Positions 53,380 to 62,170 of a stretch of DNA of 64,000 nt are shown piece by piece. The stretch's first letter is position 1. The number at the start of each line of letters is the position of its first letter. The notes beneath the pieces are model-generated. The model saw only the letters and a program-made list of their open reading frames with translations, was not told where the DNA came from and did not search any database. Source of the stretch: Methylobacterium sp. Leaf125 (lineage in GTDB: Bacteria > Pseudomonadota > Alphaproteobacteria > Rhizobiales > Beijerinckiaceae); contig NZ_LMNU01000034.1 in assembly GCF_001423085.1 (NCBI RefSeq), positions 1 through 64,000 on the forward strand, read 5' to 3'. The translations under genes were made by a program, and so were the position numbers.

Positions 53380-55370
53380 GATGCCTCGGCGGGTGAGAAC
53401 CCGGCTTCGTTGAGGAGGATGTGAGTCTCTGGTTCGCGCAGGCAGGCGAGGAAGGCGGCCAACGCCGGCCGGTCGCGGTTTTCTGCGCGGTAGGCGAAAT
53501 CGTAGCGCTCATGCGCGAGCGGCAGGAAGCCGAGGCCGTAGGCCCGCGCCACGGTAGCGATGGCGACGCCCCAATCCGCGCGCCCCTGAGCCACCGCCGC
53601 CGCCACGGCGTTGTGCGAGCGCGGCTGATTCCAGAACCCAGGCGGGCGGGCACCCTTCAGAAGTCCGTCGACCAGGGCACGGGTGCCCGAGCCGGTATTT
53701 CGGTTGACCATCATGGTCGCGGGTTCGGCCAGGGCCGCGGCAACAGCTATTTCCGGCGAGCGGCCCTCGAACAAGGGATTTCCAGGCCGGAATACGATAC
53801 CCTGCAGGCGGCCCCAGCCTTTGGCCAACGCCATTCCGGGCGCCAGGAACGGCCGGTTGTAGACGCCCGTCTCGGCGTCCAGGAGATGCATCGCGGCGAG
53901 GTCGCACTCCCCCCGACCCAGGGCGGCGAGCCCCCCGGCCGAGCCGACCCAGATGGGCCGTACGCGGAGCCCGCGCTCTGCGAGCCGCCCGATCACCTGG
54001 TCGAGCCCGACGCAGTGACTGCCGATGAGGGTCAGATCCGGCGGTCGAACGCCGGCACCGAGGCGGGTGACGGACACCGTCTCTCCGGCTTCCAGGCCGG
54101 CTCTGGCGGCGGGAACCGCGAAGAAGCCGTCGGCCTGTGAGAAGGCTGTGACCGAGCCCGATCCCTTCGGAAGCGGTAGGGCACGCAGGCCGTCCTCCGT
54201 CTCTGCCAGAGCGGCCATCACGAATTCGGTACGTCCGCGCTCGGAGAGCACGCGCTGCGGCAGAACTGCCGTGACGGTGCTCTCTTCCCGCGGCGGAAGA
54301 CCGGCCATTGCCCGCACCAGCGGCACGACGATATCGTGGAAGGTGAACATCGCGGACGTCGGAAAGCCAGGGAGGACGACCACGGGCGTCTTCCCCGCCA
54401 CCGCGAGGCAGAGCGGCTTGCCGGGCTTCAGCGCGACCCCGTGCACGAGGATGCCGGGTTCGCCGAGGCGCTGAAGGATGCGGTGCGAAACGTCGCCCGC
54501 CCCCTTCGAGGTCCCTCCCGACAGGACCACGAGGTCGCTGTCGGTGATGGCGGTGCGGAGGGCCTTGTCCAGGGCGGTCTCGTCGTCCCGCACGATGCCG
54601 AGCGGCCAGACGCTACCCCCGTTCTCGGTCACGGTCGCGGCCACGATCGGTCCATTGGAATCGTAGATCGCGCCGGGCTTCAGCGGCTGGCCCGGCGCGA
54701 CCAGTTCGTCGCCAGTCGACAGAACGGCGACCCGGGGGCGGCGGACGGCGTCGATCACGGCGAGACCACAGGCGGCCAAGATGCCGATCTCCCTTGCGGT
54801 GATCAGCATGCCCTTGCGCAGGACGGTCTCGCCTGAGGCCATGTCGGATCCGGCATAGCCGATGAATTGGCCGGGCCGGGCCGGACGGACCAGATCGATC
54901 GCGAGGCTGTCGGCGCGGAACTCGGTCTGCTCGACCATTACGACAGCATCGGCGCCGCGCGGGACGACGCCGCCGGTGGCGATCGGCGTCGCGGTGCCGG
55001 GGGTGACGGCCACAGCCGGCGCGACCCCGCACGCGAGGATCTCGCGGTTGAGGGTCAGGTGACGCGGCTGCGCCGCGTCCGCGCCCTCGGTATCGCCAGC
55101 GCGCAGCGCGAAACCGTCCACGAGGGCGCGGTCGAAGGGCGGCACGTCGATGGGCGAGGCGACATCGTGAGCCAGGACGCGCCCGAGTGCTTCACCGAGG
55201 GGAATCGTCTCGGCGGCGAGGGGGGCGTGCGGAACCGCTGAGCGGAAACGCTCGATGGCCTCCTCCCGGGTGACCACGGTCAGGAATTGTTCCTGGCGTG
55301 CAGCCTGCGCCAGCAGGTCCAGGAAAGCGTCTTCCGTCGCCACGGCGTTGGTGGGTACTCCCTCCTTCAC
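53376..55370 (-). CDS. MoeA fused to a periplasmic-binding-type (PBP-like) domain
   Basis: A 664-residue fusion. Residues about 25-420 are MoeA (PPFDRALVDGFALRAGDTEG, PIATGGVVPRGADAVVMVEQ, VLSTGDELVAPGQP, VLSGGTSKGAGDVS, PVVVLPGFPTSAMF). Residues about 440-650 form a PBP-like domain (LIGSHCVGLDQVIGRLAERG, NTGSGTRALVDGLLKG, AVAAAVAQGRADWGVAIATV) like that of the regulator at 50625. Fusions of this layout are known in bacteria and archaea; the PBP part may sense molybdate/tungstate or hold a cofactor precursor. Coupled to mobB and the third MoeA gene. Confidence 0.88.
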   Translation of the reverse strand: MKEGVPTNAVATEDAFLDLLAQAARQEQFLTVVTREEAIERFRSAVPHAPLAAETIPLGEALGRVLAHDVASPIDVPPFDRALVDGFALRAGDTEGADAAQPRHLTLNREILACGVAPAVAVTPGTATPIATGGVVPRGADAVVMVEQTEFRADSLAIDLVRPARPGQFIGYAGSDMASGETVLRKGMLITAREIGILAACGLAVIDAVRRPRVAVLSTGDELVAPGQPLKPGAIYDSNGPIVAATVTENGGSVWPLGIVRDDETALDKALRTAITDSDLVVLSGGTSKGAGDVSHRILQRLGEPGILVHGVALKPGKPLCLAVAGKTPVVVLPGFPTSAMFTFHDIVVPLVRAMAGLPPREESTVTAVLPQRVLSERGRTEFVMAALAETEDGLRALPLPKGSGSVTAFSQADGFFAVPAARAGLEAGETVSVTRLGAGVRPPDLTLIGSHCVGLDQVIGRLAERGLRVRPIWVGSAGGLAALGRGECDLAAMHLLDAETGVYNRPFLAPGMALAKGWGRLQGIVFRPGNPLFEGRSPEIAVAAALAEPATMMVNRNTGSGTRALVDGLLKGARPPGFWNQPRSHNAVAAAVAQGRADWGVAIATVARAYGLGFLPLAHERYDFAYRAENRDRPALAAFLACLREPETHILLNEAGFSPAEAS

Positions 55371-56524
55371 AGCGGGAGACCTTGAACGACGCTGCCCTTT
55401 GGATAGCCTTCCGAGTCAGGTTCGACGAGGATCGCCGCATCGGCCTGGATCAGGCTGGCCAGCGCAAGGTCGCGACCACCGAGCGGCAGGAGCCCGTTGG
55501 GCATCCGTCGCGCGAAGACGATTTCGCTCATTCCAATGGTCGAGGCGATCTTGCTCAGGAGCGGGGCTCTGCTCCCCAACGTGGGCCGAGCTCCGGCGAG
55601 AGTTGCGATCATCGGGCGCGCGAGGGTGACGAAGGCGCTGACCGCCGCGTCGGGCCGCCCTGGCAGCAGAACGACGGGGCGCCCTCCGACCTCGCCGAAG
55701 CCCGCGCTGTCCCCGGGCTGGAGGGCAATGCCGTGTACCCGCGCCGTTCCCGCAAGAGCCAATCCGGCAGCGGCATGGTCGTTGTGTCCGAAACCTGTCC
55801 CACCGATCATCAGAACGGCGTCACCTTCCTGTGTCCGGAGCACATCCGCGATCGCGTCCGGTGTGTTGGCCGCCATGATGCCGAGCACGACGGCGCCGGC
55901 CTCGGCGACCCAATGCGCGAGTAGGGGGGACACGGTGTCAAGCTCGGGTGCGCCCGCAACGATCAGGGTCAAGCGCGGACGGCGCAGCGCGATGCTTGCG
56001 AACCCAGTCGCCTGAAGGGCCAGCCGGTGCAGGGCCGTCACCCGCTGACCGGTCGCAAGTAGCAGGGTGTCGGACGAGGCTTCGGCACCGATCGCACGCA
56101 CACCCTCACCGACCGCGACCTCGTCCACGATGGACGATCCGTCGAGGGCTTCGGGCGGCAGGATCGTATCGGCATCTTCGAGCAACCGCGCGCCGGCCTC
56201 GACCCAGAGCGGACGACGCCCGGTGAGGATCGGCGCAAAGGGCGAGGCGCCGACAACGTCAGCGCCGCGCACGGCCCAACCGTCCCGCAGGGCCGTCGGA
56301 AATTCCGGGATGGCCCGCGGCGCATGACAATCCACCGCGCCGGTCCCGCCAACGGTCTCACCGAGCGGTACCGCCTCCGGTGCGACCGGGGCAAGATGCT
56401 GCGTCAACAGATGAACAGCCTCCATCAGGGGCATGAGGGCCGAGGATGCGGTCCGGCGCTGGCCGGGTGCCGATGCGGGCGAGCCGACCTCCGTTTCGGG
56501 GGCGCTGCGGGCGGGAGCGATCAT
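55367..56524 (-). CDS. divergent MoeA-like molybdopterin-binding protein
   Basis: A protein of about 385 residues. It keeps the MoeA order (EFPTALRDGWAVRGADVVGA, LTLIVAGAPELDTVSPLLAH, AVLMIGGTGFGHNDHAAAGL, VVLLPGRPDAAVSAFVTLAR) but the sequence is far from the canonical ones, and motifs such as STGDEL are altered. The start is uncertain: I take the ATG at 56524; a TTG at 56560 or a Met further inside are alternatives. It heads the moeA3-moeA2-mobB-moeA run. It may select the metal or serve a special enzyme such as formate dehydrogenase. Confidence 0.78.
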   Translation of the reverse strand: MIAPARSAPETEVGSPASAPGQRRTASSALMPLMEAVHLLTQHLAPVAPEAVPLGETVGGTGAVDCHAPRAIPEFPTALRDGWAVRGADVVGASPFAPILTGRRPLWVEAGARLLEDADTILPPEALDGSSIVDEVAVGEGVRAIGAEASSDTLLLATGQRVTALHRLALQATGFASIALRRPRLTLIVAGAPELDTVSPLLAHWVAEAGAVVLGIMAANTPDAIADVLRTQEGDAVLMIGGTGFGHNDHAAAGLALAGTARVHGIALQPGDSAGFGEVGGRPVVLLPGRPDAAVSAFVTLARPMIATLAGARPTLGSRAPLLSKIASTIGMSEIVFARRMPNGLLPLGGRDLALASLIQADAAILVEPDSEGYPKGSVVQGLPL

Positions 56525-56678
56525 GCGTCGAGCGATGCGCCATCGTCGGGCGATGATCAAGCGCCCACCGGGTATACCGCGTCACCGGGTCCCGTCTTCG
56601 CGCAGCGACATCTGCGGGGCGGATCGTCTAGGTTCGCGCACCGGGCCGGGACCCCGGCGTATCATCGCGAGGGATGCG

Positions 56679-58007
56679 TTGCAGATATTCGGCAAAGCCT
56701 TGGTCGATCGGGCCCAGTCTCTGCGGGCACTCGCCCTCTGCTTCCTCGTCACCGCCTCGTCTGGATCACCCGCAGCGGCGCAATTGCGCGGACATGGCGG
56801 CCCGGTTCGAGCCTTGGCCGTCGCGCCGGGTGGTGCCGTTGCGATTTCGGGCGGCTTCGATCAAGCCGCGATCCTGTGGGCGATAGACAGCGACGCAGCG
56901 CTTACCGTCCTGCGCTTTCACGATGGAGCGGTGAACGCGGTTGCGGCCTTATCCGATGGCGCCTTCGTCACCGCTTCGGAAGATGGCCGTATCGCACTCT
57001 GGCGCGCTGGACAGCCGGAGCCCGAGCGGGTCTTCACCGAACATTCGGGGCCGGTGGCGGCACTGGCGGTCTCGCCCGACGGATTGCTCCTCGCCTCGGC
57101 CTCCTGGGACGGGACCGCCCGAATTCGCCCGCTGACCGGCGGCCCGGTCCGCGTACTGGCGGGGCATCAGGGCAACGTGAACGCCGTGGGCTTCCTGCCG
57201 GACGGACGGCCGGTCACCGCCGGCTACGACGCCACCTTACGGATCTGGCCCCAGGCCGACGACCCGGCGGGCGTGACCATCGTCTTCACGCTGCCCACCA
57301 TCCTGAACGCGCTGGCGGTGATGCCGGACGGCGAAATTGCGGTCGCAGGCGGGGACGCCGTCGTACGCCTGTTGCGCCCTGACGGATCGGCCCGGGCCTC
57401 GGTCGATGTCGGGCCGAACCCGGTGATTGCGCTCGCGCCCTCCCCCGATGGGAGCCGGATCGCCGCCGCCACCGCCGGTGGCGCAGTCGCCGTGATCGAT
57501 CGGAGATCGGGCGCGATCCTGCACCGACTCGTCGGGCCGGGTCTGCCGGTCTGGTCCATCGCCTGGCGCCCGGACGGACAGGAACTCCTCACCGGGGGCA
57601 GCGATCGGCTCATCCGACGCTGGGATGCTCGGACCGGAGAGCCGATCGGCCCCCTGGCAATGCCCCGCCCGGCGGATGCCCTGGCCGTCTACCATGGGGA
57701 CCGCGGCGCCGAGGTGTTCCGCGCCTGTGTTGCGTGCCACGCCCTCACGTCGGAAGACGGCCCCCGCGCCGGACCGACGCTCGCCGGCATCATGGGCCGG
57801 CGAATCGCCACCGCGCCGGGCTACCGCTATTCCGACGCGCTGAGGGGTATGGACATCGTCTGGGACGCGCGGACGATCGCGCAACTCTTCGAGGTCGGCC
57901 CCGCCCGTTACACCCCGGGGACACGCATGCCGGAGCAGACGATCAACCGGGCGGAAGACCGGGAGGCACTGGTGAAGTTCCTGGAGCGCGCGACCACGAC
58001 GCGCTGA
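56679..58007 (+). CDS. WD40-repeat protein with C-terminal cytochrome c domain
   Basis: A 442-residue exported protein. The signal peptide (LRALALCFLVTASSGSPAAA) precedes about seven WD40 blades (for example LRGHGGPVRALAVAPGGAVA, EHSGPVAALAVSPDGLLLAS, GHQGNVNAVGFLPDGRPVTA). Residues about 345-440 are a class I cytochrome c: haem motif CVACH, then GPTLAGIMGR and axial Met in GTRMPEQTIN. I chose the TTG at 56679 because GAGGG lies five bases upstream and the signal then starts at the N-terminus; the open frame reaches back to 56433. Close to a formate dehydrogenase gene group, it could pass electrons in the periplasm. Confidence 0.8.
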   Translation: MQIFGKALVDRAQSLRALALCFLVTASSGSPAAAQLRGHGGPVRALAVAPGGAVAISGGFDQAAILWAIDSDAALTVLRFHDGAVNAVAALSDGAFVTASEDGRIALWRAGQPEPERVFTEHSGPVAALAVSPDGLLLASASWDGTARIRPLTGGPVRVLAGHQGNVNAVGFLPDGRPVTAGYDATLRIWPQADDPAGVTIVFTLPTILNALAVMPDGEIAVAGGDAVVRLLRPDGSARASVDVGPNPVIALAPSPDGSRIAAATAGGAVAVIDRRSGAILHRLVGPGLPVWSIAWRPDGQELLTGGSDRLIRRWDARTGEPIGPLAMPRPADALAVYHGDRGAEVFRACVACHALTSEDGPRAGPTLAGIMGRRIATAPGYRYSDALRGMDIVWDARTIAQLFEVGPARYTPGTRMPEQTINRAEDREALVKFLERATTTR

Positions 58008-58014
58008 GATCGGA

Positions 58015-58518
58015 TCACAAAGTCCGGACCATGTAATGAGCCGCGCCGCCGTAGCTGGCGAGTTTCCTGGCCATTCCGTCGCTCGGCTCGCGGATCCGAA
58101 AGCCGTGGTGCTCCCAGAACGAGAGGGTTCCGTTGACCGCCACCAGGGCGAGGTCGCGGAGCCCGGCCTCCCGCATCCGATGGATCAGGAGCGCCAAACC
58201 CGCTCCGGCATGCCCGGCTCCGGCGAGCGCCGGGTCGATGCCGAGGTCATGGAGATAGGCCCCGCCCCCCGCCGGCGGCACGGGCGCAAGCGATCGGTTC
58301 AAGGGCGGAATTCGCCCGAGAGGCCAGGGATACGCGATGGCGTATCCCGACACGCCCGCATCTGCGTCGCTCAGGTTCAGACACAGGCCGGCGCCGAATG
58401 CCAGCCGTTCGGCAAAATGCACCGCATCCTCCGGATGGTCCGGAAACAGCCGATCGGCCAGGGCGACGACCTGCCCGAGGTCGCGCGCCGCCATGCTCCG
58501 CCATGCCCAGGCGCCCAT
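58015..58518 (-). CDS. GNAT-family N-acetyltransferase
   Basis: A 167-residue protein with the GNAT core: YLHDLGIDPALAGAGHAGAG (CoA pyrophosphate loop, Q/R-x-x-G-x-G/A form altered to AGAGHAGAG), LALVAVNGTLSFWEHHGFRI (motif B, Asn and aromatic residue). Substrate unknown. The ATG at 58518 is used; an in-frame TTG 12 bases upstream is possible. It lies 18 bases after the Fe-S gene on the same strand, so they may share a transcript. Confidence 0.75.
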   Translation of the reverse strand: MGAWAWRSMAARDLGQVVALADRLFPDHPEDAVHFAERLAFGAGLCLNLSDADAGVSGYAIAYPWPLGRIPPLNRSLAPVPPAGGGAYLHDLGIDPALAGAGHAGAGLALLIHRMREAGLRDLALVAVNGTLSFWEHHGFRIREPSDGMARKLASYGGAAHYMVRTL

Positions 58519-58535
58519 AACAGGGCCCAATCCGG

Positions 58536-60575
58536 CTAGATCGCCTCGCCGCGAGCGGCACGCTCACGCAGGTAGTCCTCGGTGGTGCGCGGACGGGCGC
58601 GTTCGGGTCCGGCATGGGGATCGAAGCCCTGGTTCACCGCGACCTCGACACGACAGTCTTCGCACATCATCAGGGCCTGCACGCGCGCCTCGCCCGCTTC
58701 GCCCCGGAACATCCAGTGCCGGTCGCGCAACTTCTCCACCACTCGCTCGATCGTGCTGCGAGTGCCGAAGGGTTTGGCGCAAGCGACGCACGCGAAGGGC
58801 TCCTCTTCCTTCACCACACGTCGTGGTGCGGCCCAGGCCTCGAAATCGACGCCGGGCTTCAGGGTGATGACACTCTCCGGGCAGGTATTGGCGCAGAGCC
58901 CGCATTGCACGCAGAGGCTCTCCTCGAAGGCGAGGAACGGCCGGTCGGTACTGTCGGACAGTGCATGGGTCGGGCAGGCACCGACGCAGGCCAGGCACAG
59001 CGTGCAATCCTCCGTCCGGAACTCCAGGCCTCCGAACGGAGCGCCCGCGGCCAGCGGAATCCGCGCGACCGGCTCGGGAGCGGCCGCATGCATCTCGTTG
59101 AAGGCAAAGCGCAAAACTTCTCGCTTGCCGCCGACGGGCATGAAGCGAGAGGGCGCGCCGGCCGCCTGTCCGCTCGGCTGCGCCGCCAAGGTGGCGCCCA
59201 GAACGTCGGGGTCGTCGGTCTCGATCAGGGAGACCACCGGCTCTGAGATCCCGCTGCCATAACCGAGTCCGCGCGCCAGGGTGTCGCCGAGGACCACCGC
59301 TCGGCGCAGACTGTCGAGGTCATGCTTGGGTCGGTCGCGGCCAAGAATTCGGACCCCAGCGGCGCCGTAGGCAAAGAGGGCTGCGAACGCCTCCGGACCC
59401 AGTTGCGTGATCTCGTTCACCCGTACGGGCAGGACGCGCGCCGGCAAGCCGTCGCCATGCCTCGCAAGCGCGTCGATGAGGGGCTCGCCGTGGTCGCCGT
59501 CGTGGAACAGGATCACCGCGTCATGCCCACCGGCCGCTTGATAGGCGACCATGAGGGTCCGCAGCCGCCGCATGAGAGCATCGGCCGGCGGCAGCGCATA
59601 GGCGGCAGCCCCGGTCGGACAGACCGAGGCACAGTTCCCGCATCCGGCGCAGATATAGGGATCGATCGCCACCGTATCGCCGGCCGGCGAGATCGCCCCC
59701 GTCGGGCAAACCTCGAGGCAGCGGGTGCAACCGGTGATGCGCGAGCGCGAATGGGCACAAAGCTCGGCGTGGAAATCCACGAAGCGCGTCTTGTCGAAGG
59801 TGCCGACGAGGTGTGACGCCTCGGCGATCATGCGCTCGATCGCCGCCGGATCTCTCGGATCTGCGCGCAGATAGCCGAGCCGAACTTCGTGGGCCGGAAA
59901 CAGGGGGGTGCCCCCGGTAACGTCGATGACGATGTCGCAGGTCGAATTTGCGCCGTTTCGGCTCGGTCCGAAAATGAGCTGCGATCGCGACGATGGAGCC
60001 GGCAAGGCGTAATCGTCGATGCGCAACGCGAAAGCCCCGAGCCGTCCCGTGGCGCCGGCGACCGTACCCTGCACGATCGGAAAATCGTTGCGCATGGGCG
60101 GCTCGACCGTTCCGGGCCGGCTCAGCAGCACCGTGACGTCGAGGTGTTCCGCAAGACGACGGCCAACCTCAATGGCGGCTTCGTCACGACCGTAGATCAG
60201 AGCGACGCCCTGACTTTCGATCGCGACGGTAGCGGCATTCGGAACGGGCTCGGCACTCGCAGCGAGCAGAGCCGCCATCTTCGGGCCAGCCTCGTGACCC
60301 TGGATTGACCAGCCTGCCGTCTCCCGGATCTTCGCGTACGCCACCCGGTCCTCGGCGCCGAGTTCGGATGCGACTTCGTCGAAGAGGGGCGACTGCAGGG
60401 TACAGGAAACGGTGACCGCGCCACCCCCCTGCACGGCAGCCCGAAAGCGGTCGAGTTCGCGGCCGCAGAGCTGATCGGCCAGCTCCAGCGTCCCGCCACA
60501 TCCCCGCCCGATCGCCTCGGCGTCGAGCGACATCGTCTTCTCGCAGGAGCAGGCGAATACGATACGATCGGACAC
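58536..60575 (-). CDS. multi-cluster 4Fe-4S protein (formate-dehydrogenase accessory type)
   Basis: A 679-residue soluble protein. Middle cluster pair (about residues 275-330): CTRCLEVCPTGAI and CAGCGNCASVCPTG. C-terminal pair (about 515-580): CTLCLACVGACPTH and CVQCGLCANTCPES. Further Cys pairs CVACAKPFG and CEDC may bind metal. The N-terminal part (VFACSCEKTM and a Cys-containing CTLQSPLFDE) resembles a heterodisulfide-reductase-like domain. The frame extends upstream but the GTG at 60575 (AGGG eight bases before) starts the family protein. It shuttles electrons in alphaproteobacterial formate-dehydrogenase loci by inference from the divergent DUF genes. Confidence 0.82.
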   Translation of the reverse strand: MSDRIVFACSCEKTMSLDAEAIGRGCGGTLELADQLCGRELDRFRAAVQGGGAVTVSCTLQSPLFDEVASELGAEDRVAYAKIRETAGWSIQGHEAGPKMAALLAASAEPVPNAATVAIESQGVALIYGRDEAAIEVGRRLAEHLDVTVLLSRPGTVEPPMRNDFPIVQGTVAGATGRLGAFALRIDDYALPAPSSRSQLIFGPSRNGANSTCDIVIDVTGGTPLFPAHEVRLGYLRADPRDPAAIERMIAEASHLVGTFDKTRFVDFHAELCAHSRSRITGCTRCLEVCPTGAISPAGDTVAIDPYICAGCGNCASVCPTGAAAYALPPADALMRRLRTLMVAYQAAGGHDAVILFHDGDHGEPLIDALARHGDGLPARVLPVRVNEITQLGPEAFAALFAYGAAGVRILGRDRPKHDLDSLRRAVVLGDTLARGLGYGSGISEPVVSLIETDDPDVLGATLAAQPSGQAAGAPSRFMPVGGKREVLRFAFNEMHAAAPEPVARIPLAAGAPFGGLEFRTEDCTLCLACVGACPTHALSDSTDRPFLAFEESLCVQCGLCANTCPESVITLKPGVDFEAWAAPRRVVKEEEPFACVACAKPFGTRSTIERVVEKLRDRHWMFRGEAGEARVQALMMCEDCRVEVAVNQGFDPHAGPERARPRTTEDYLRERAARGEAI

Positions 60576-60819
60576 GGACGAACCCTGGATGGATTTGGAG
60601 GAGGCTGACGCAGACGACGGCCCGAACAGCGGTGGCCTCTTCGCGTCAACGTTCGTATCGCATATACTCAAATGGTTCAAAACTGCGATCCGACACCGGA
60701 GCGCAGCGACGACACGTCCCGCGCGCATCTTGCGTCTTGTGACTTCGTCGTCGGCTGAACATGTCGGGTGCGCGTATCCCTCCCGCAACCAATCCCCCGT
60801 GAGTCTTGCCGTTTCCGTG
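60576..60819. promoter_or_regulatory. divergent promoter region of the formate-dehydrogenase accessory genes
   Basis: The 244 bases between the Fe-S gene and the ligase-like gene are AT-richer than the flanks at 60650-60690 (CGTATCGCATATACTCAAAT). Both directions need a promoter here. No gene of its own seen. Confidence 0.4.
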
Positions 60820-61563
60820 ATGACAGCCCTGGACCTCGACGTTCCATCGACGGCACTCGCCCTGCCACCAGCCTTCACCGGCCTGTTGGTACAAGGTGCT
60901 TGCGATGCCTTCACGGAAGCCCTGGCACTGGTCGGGCGAGACGGGTCTGACGCGGCAGGCACCCTCATCCTCACAGAACGCGCGAACGTCCTCGACTTGG
61001 CAGTGGTGCTGGCGCCGGACGAGCCGCTGGGTTCGGCGCGCCGTGCATTCCTGGCAGCTATGACGGCCCTTGCCGACGCTGTCGGCGCACACGGCCCACC
61101 GGAAATGCCGCTGACCTTCGGCTGGCCGGACGTTCTCGTTTTCGACGGAGCCCGGCTCGGCGGCGGACGGTTGGGCTGGCCCGCCACCTGCACCGAAACA
61201 TCCACGCCGGACTGGCTCGTGTTCTCGGCCATGCTCATCCTCTCGAAGGCCGGCGCCGGCGATCCGGGGCTCACCCCTGGCTCGACGGCCCTCGATGAGG
61301 AGGGATTTCCCGCGGACATCCGTTATCCGCTGGTCGAGAGCTTCGCCCGCAATCTCATTCGGACGTTCTCTCTGTGGGCCGAAGACGGCTTCGATGGGAT
61401 TGCAGCCCGCTACCTCGCGCATCTGCCAACCCCATCGGGCTTGTCGGTCCGCATCGATCGAGAGGGCGACGTCATTCTCGGGGAGTCCGAGCGCTGGTCT
61501 CTGGCGCGGCTGCTGCGCGAACCGGCATGGCTCGATCCGGAAACCGGGACGGTCCGCCTATGA
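60820..61563 (+). CDS. biotin/lipoate-ligase-like family protein (DUF4444 type)
   Basis: A 247-residue protein whose fold resembles biotin/lipoate--protein ligases: ALALPPAFTGLLVQGACDAF, FGWPDVLVFDGARLGGGRLG (the R/K-x-x-G-x-G position weakened), then a C-terminal DUF4444-like domain (LSVRIDREGDVILGESERWS). It is found next to DUF3305/DUF3306 and formate dehydrogenase genes. The start at ATG 60820 is preferred over a GTG at 60799, neither having a clear ribosome-binding site. Its stop overlaps the next gene's ATG. Confidence 0.72.
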   Translation: MTALDLDVPSTALALPPAFTGLLVQGACDAFTEALALVGRDGSDAAGTLILTERANVLDLAVVLAPDEPLGSARRAFLAAMTALADAVGAHGPPEMPLTFGWPDVLVFDGARLGGGRLGWPATCTETSTPDWLVFSAMLILSKAGAGDPGLTPGSTALDEEGFPADIRYPLVESFARNLIRTFSLWAEDGFDGIAARYLAHLPTPSGLSVRIDREGDVILGESERWSLARLLREPAWLDPETGTVRL

Positions 61564-62135
61564 CGGCGCTCAAGTTACCGCGCACATTGCGGCTCGACCC
61601 CTCCGATACCTTCGTCTTCGCCCATCCGGCCGAGCCGGGAGAATGGGCGGTGACGGGGTCGTTTCTGTTCTGGGACCAGGACCTTCCCGCGCTGGAGGGG
61701 AAGGCGCGCGCCGCCTTTCGGTCCGGTTTCGTCGGGGTGACGTCGCTCGGTTTCTCGACCCTCGTGGTGGTTTGCGAAGCGTCCGAAGCCGAGCGCGATG
61801 CGGCGGTCGAAGATCTGGCTCGGCATATCCAGGAGCGGCTCGGTGCCCCGGACAGAGCGACCGCGCGCGCCGCGGCCCGCGAAGAGATCGACTTCGCGGC
61901 CTCCCTCTGCGGCGTTCCCATCGGAAGCGTCGTGGCGATGCATCGGACTCAGACGAACGGCGAGATCTCGGAAGCCTTCCGGACGCTGCACCAGCGCGAT
62001 GCCGGAACGCCCGGAGCCGACCGCCTGCACGCCCATGCCCGCGCCTTCCGCTTCGTCGAGACCGATGAGGAGGAGCCCGAGGAACGGGCCGACCTGATCG
62101 GTCTCGCGCGGGCTTCCACGTCCTCGGGAACCTGA
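61560..62135 (+). CDS. DUF6505-type protein
   Basis: A 191-residue protein beginning MTALKLPRTLRLDPSDTFVF, with GSFLFWDQDLPALEGKARAA and GVTSLGFSTLVVVCEAS. It belongs to the DUF6505 kind found in alphaproteobacterial formate-dehydrogenase gene groups. No catalytic motif is evident. The ATGA overlap with the upstream ligase-like gene shows coupled translation. Confidence 0.7.
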   Translation: MTALKLPRTLRLDPSDTFVFAHPAEPGEWAVTGSFLFWDQDLPALEGKARAAFRSGFVGVTSLGFSTLVVVCEASEAERDAAVEDLARHIQERLGAPDRATARAAAREEIDFAASLCGVPIGSVVAMHRTQTNGEISEAFRTLHQRDAGTPGADRLHAHARAFRFVETDEEEPEERADLIGLARASTSSGT

Positions 62136-62170
62136 TCGATGCCAGCCTTCGTACCGGGACAGACCCTGCC

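Noticed and set aside
60576..61319. N-terminal extension of the Fe-S protein on the minus strand
   Set aside because: It is antisense to the ligase-like gene; the family protein starts at the GTG at 60575 with a ribosome-binding site.
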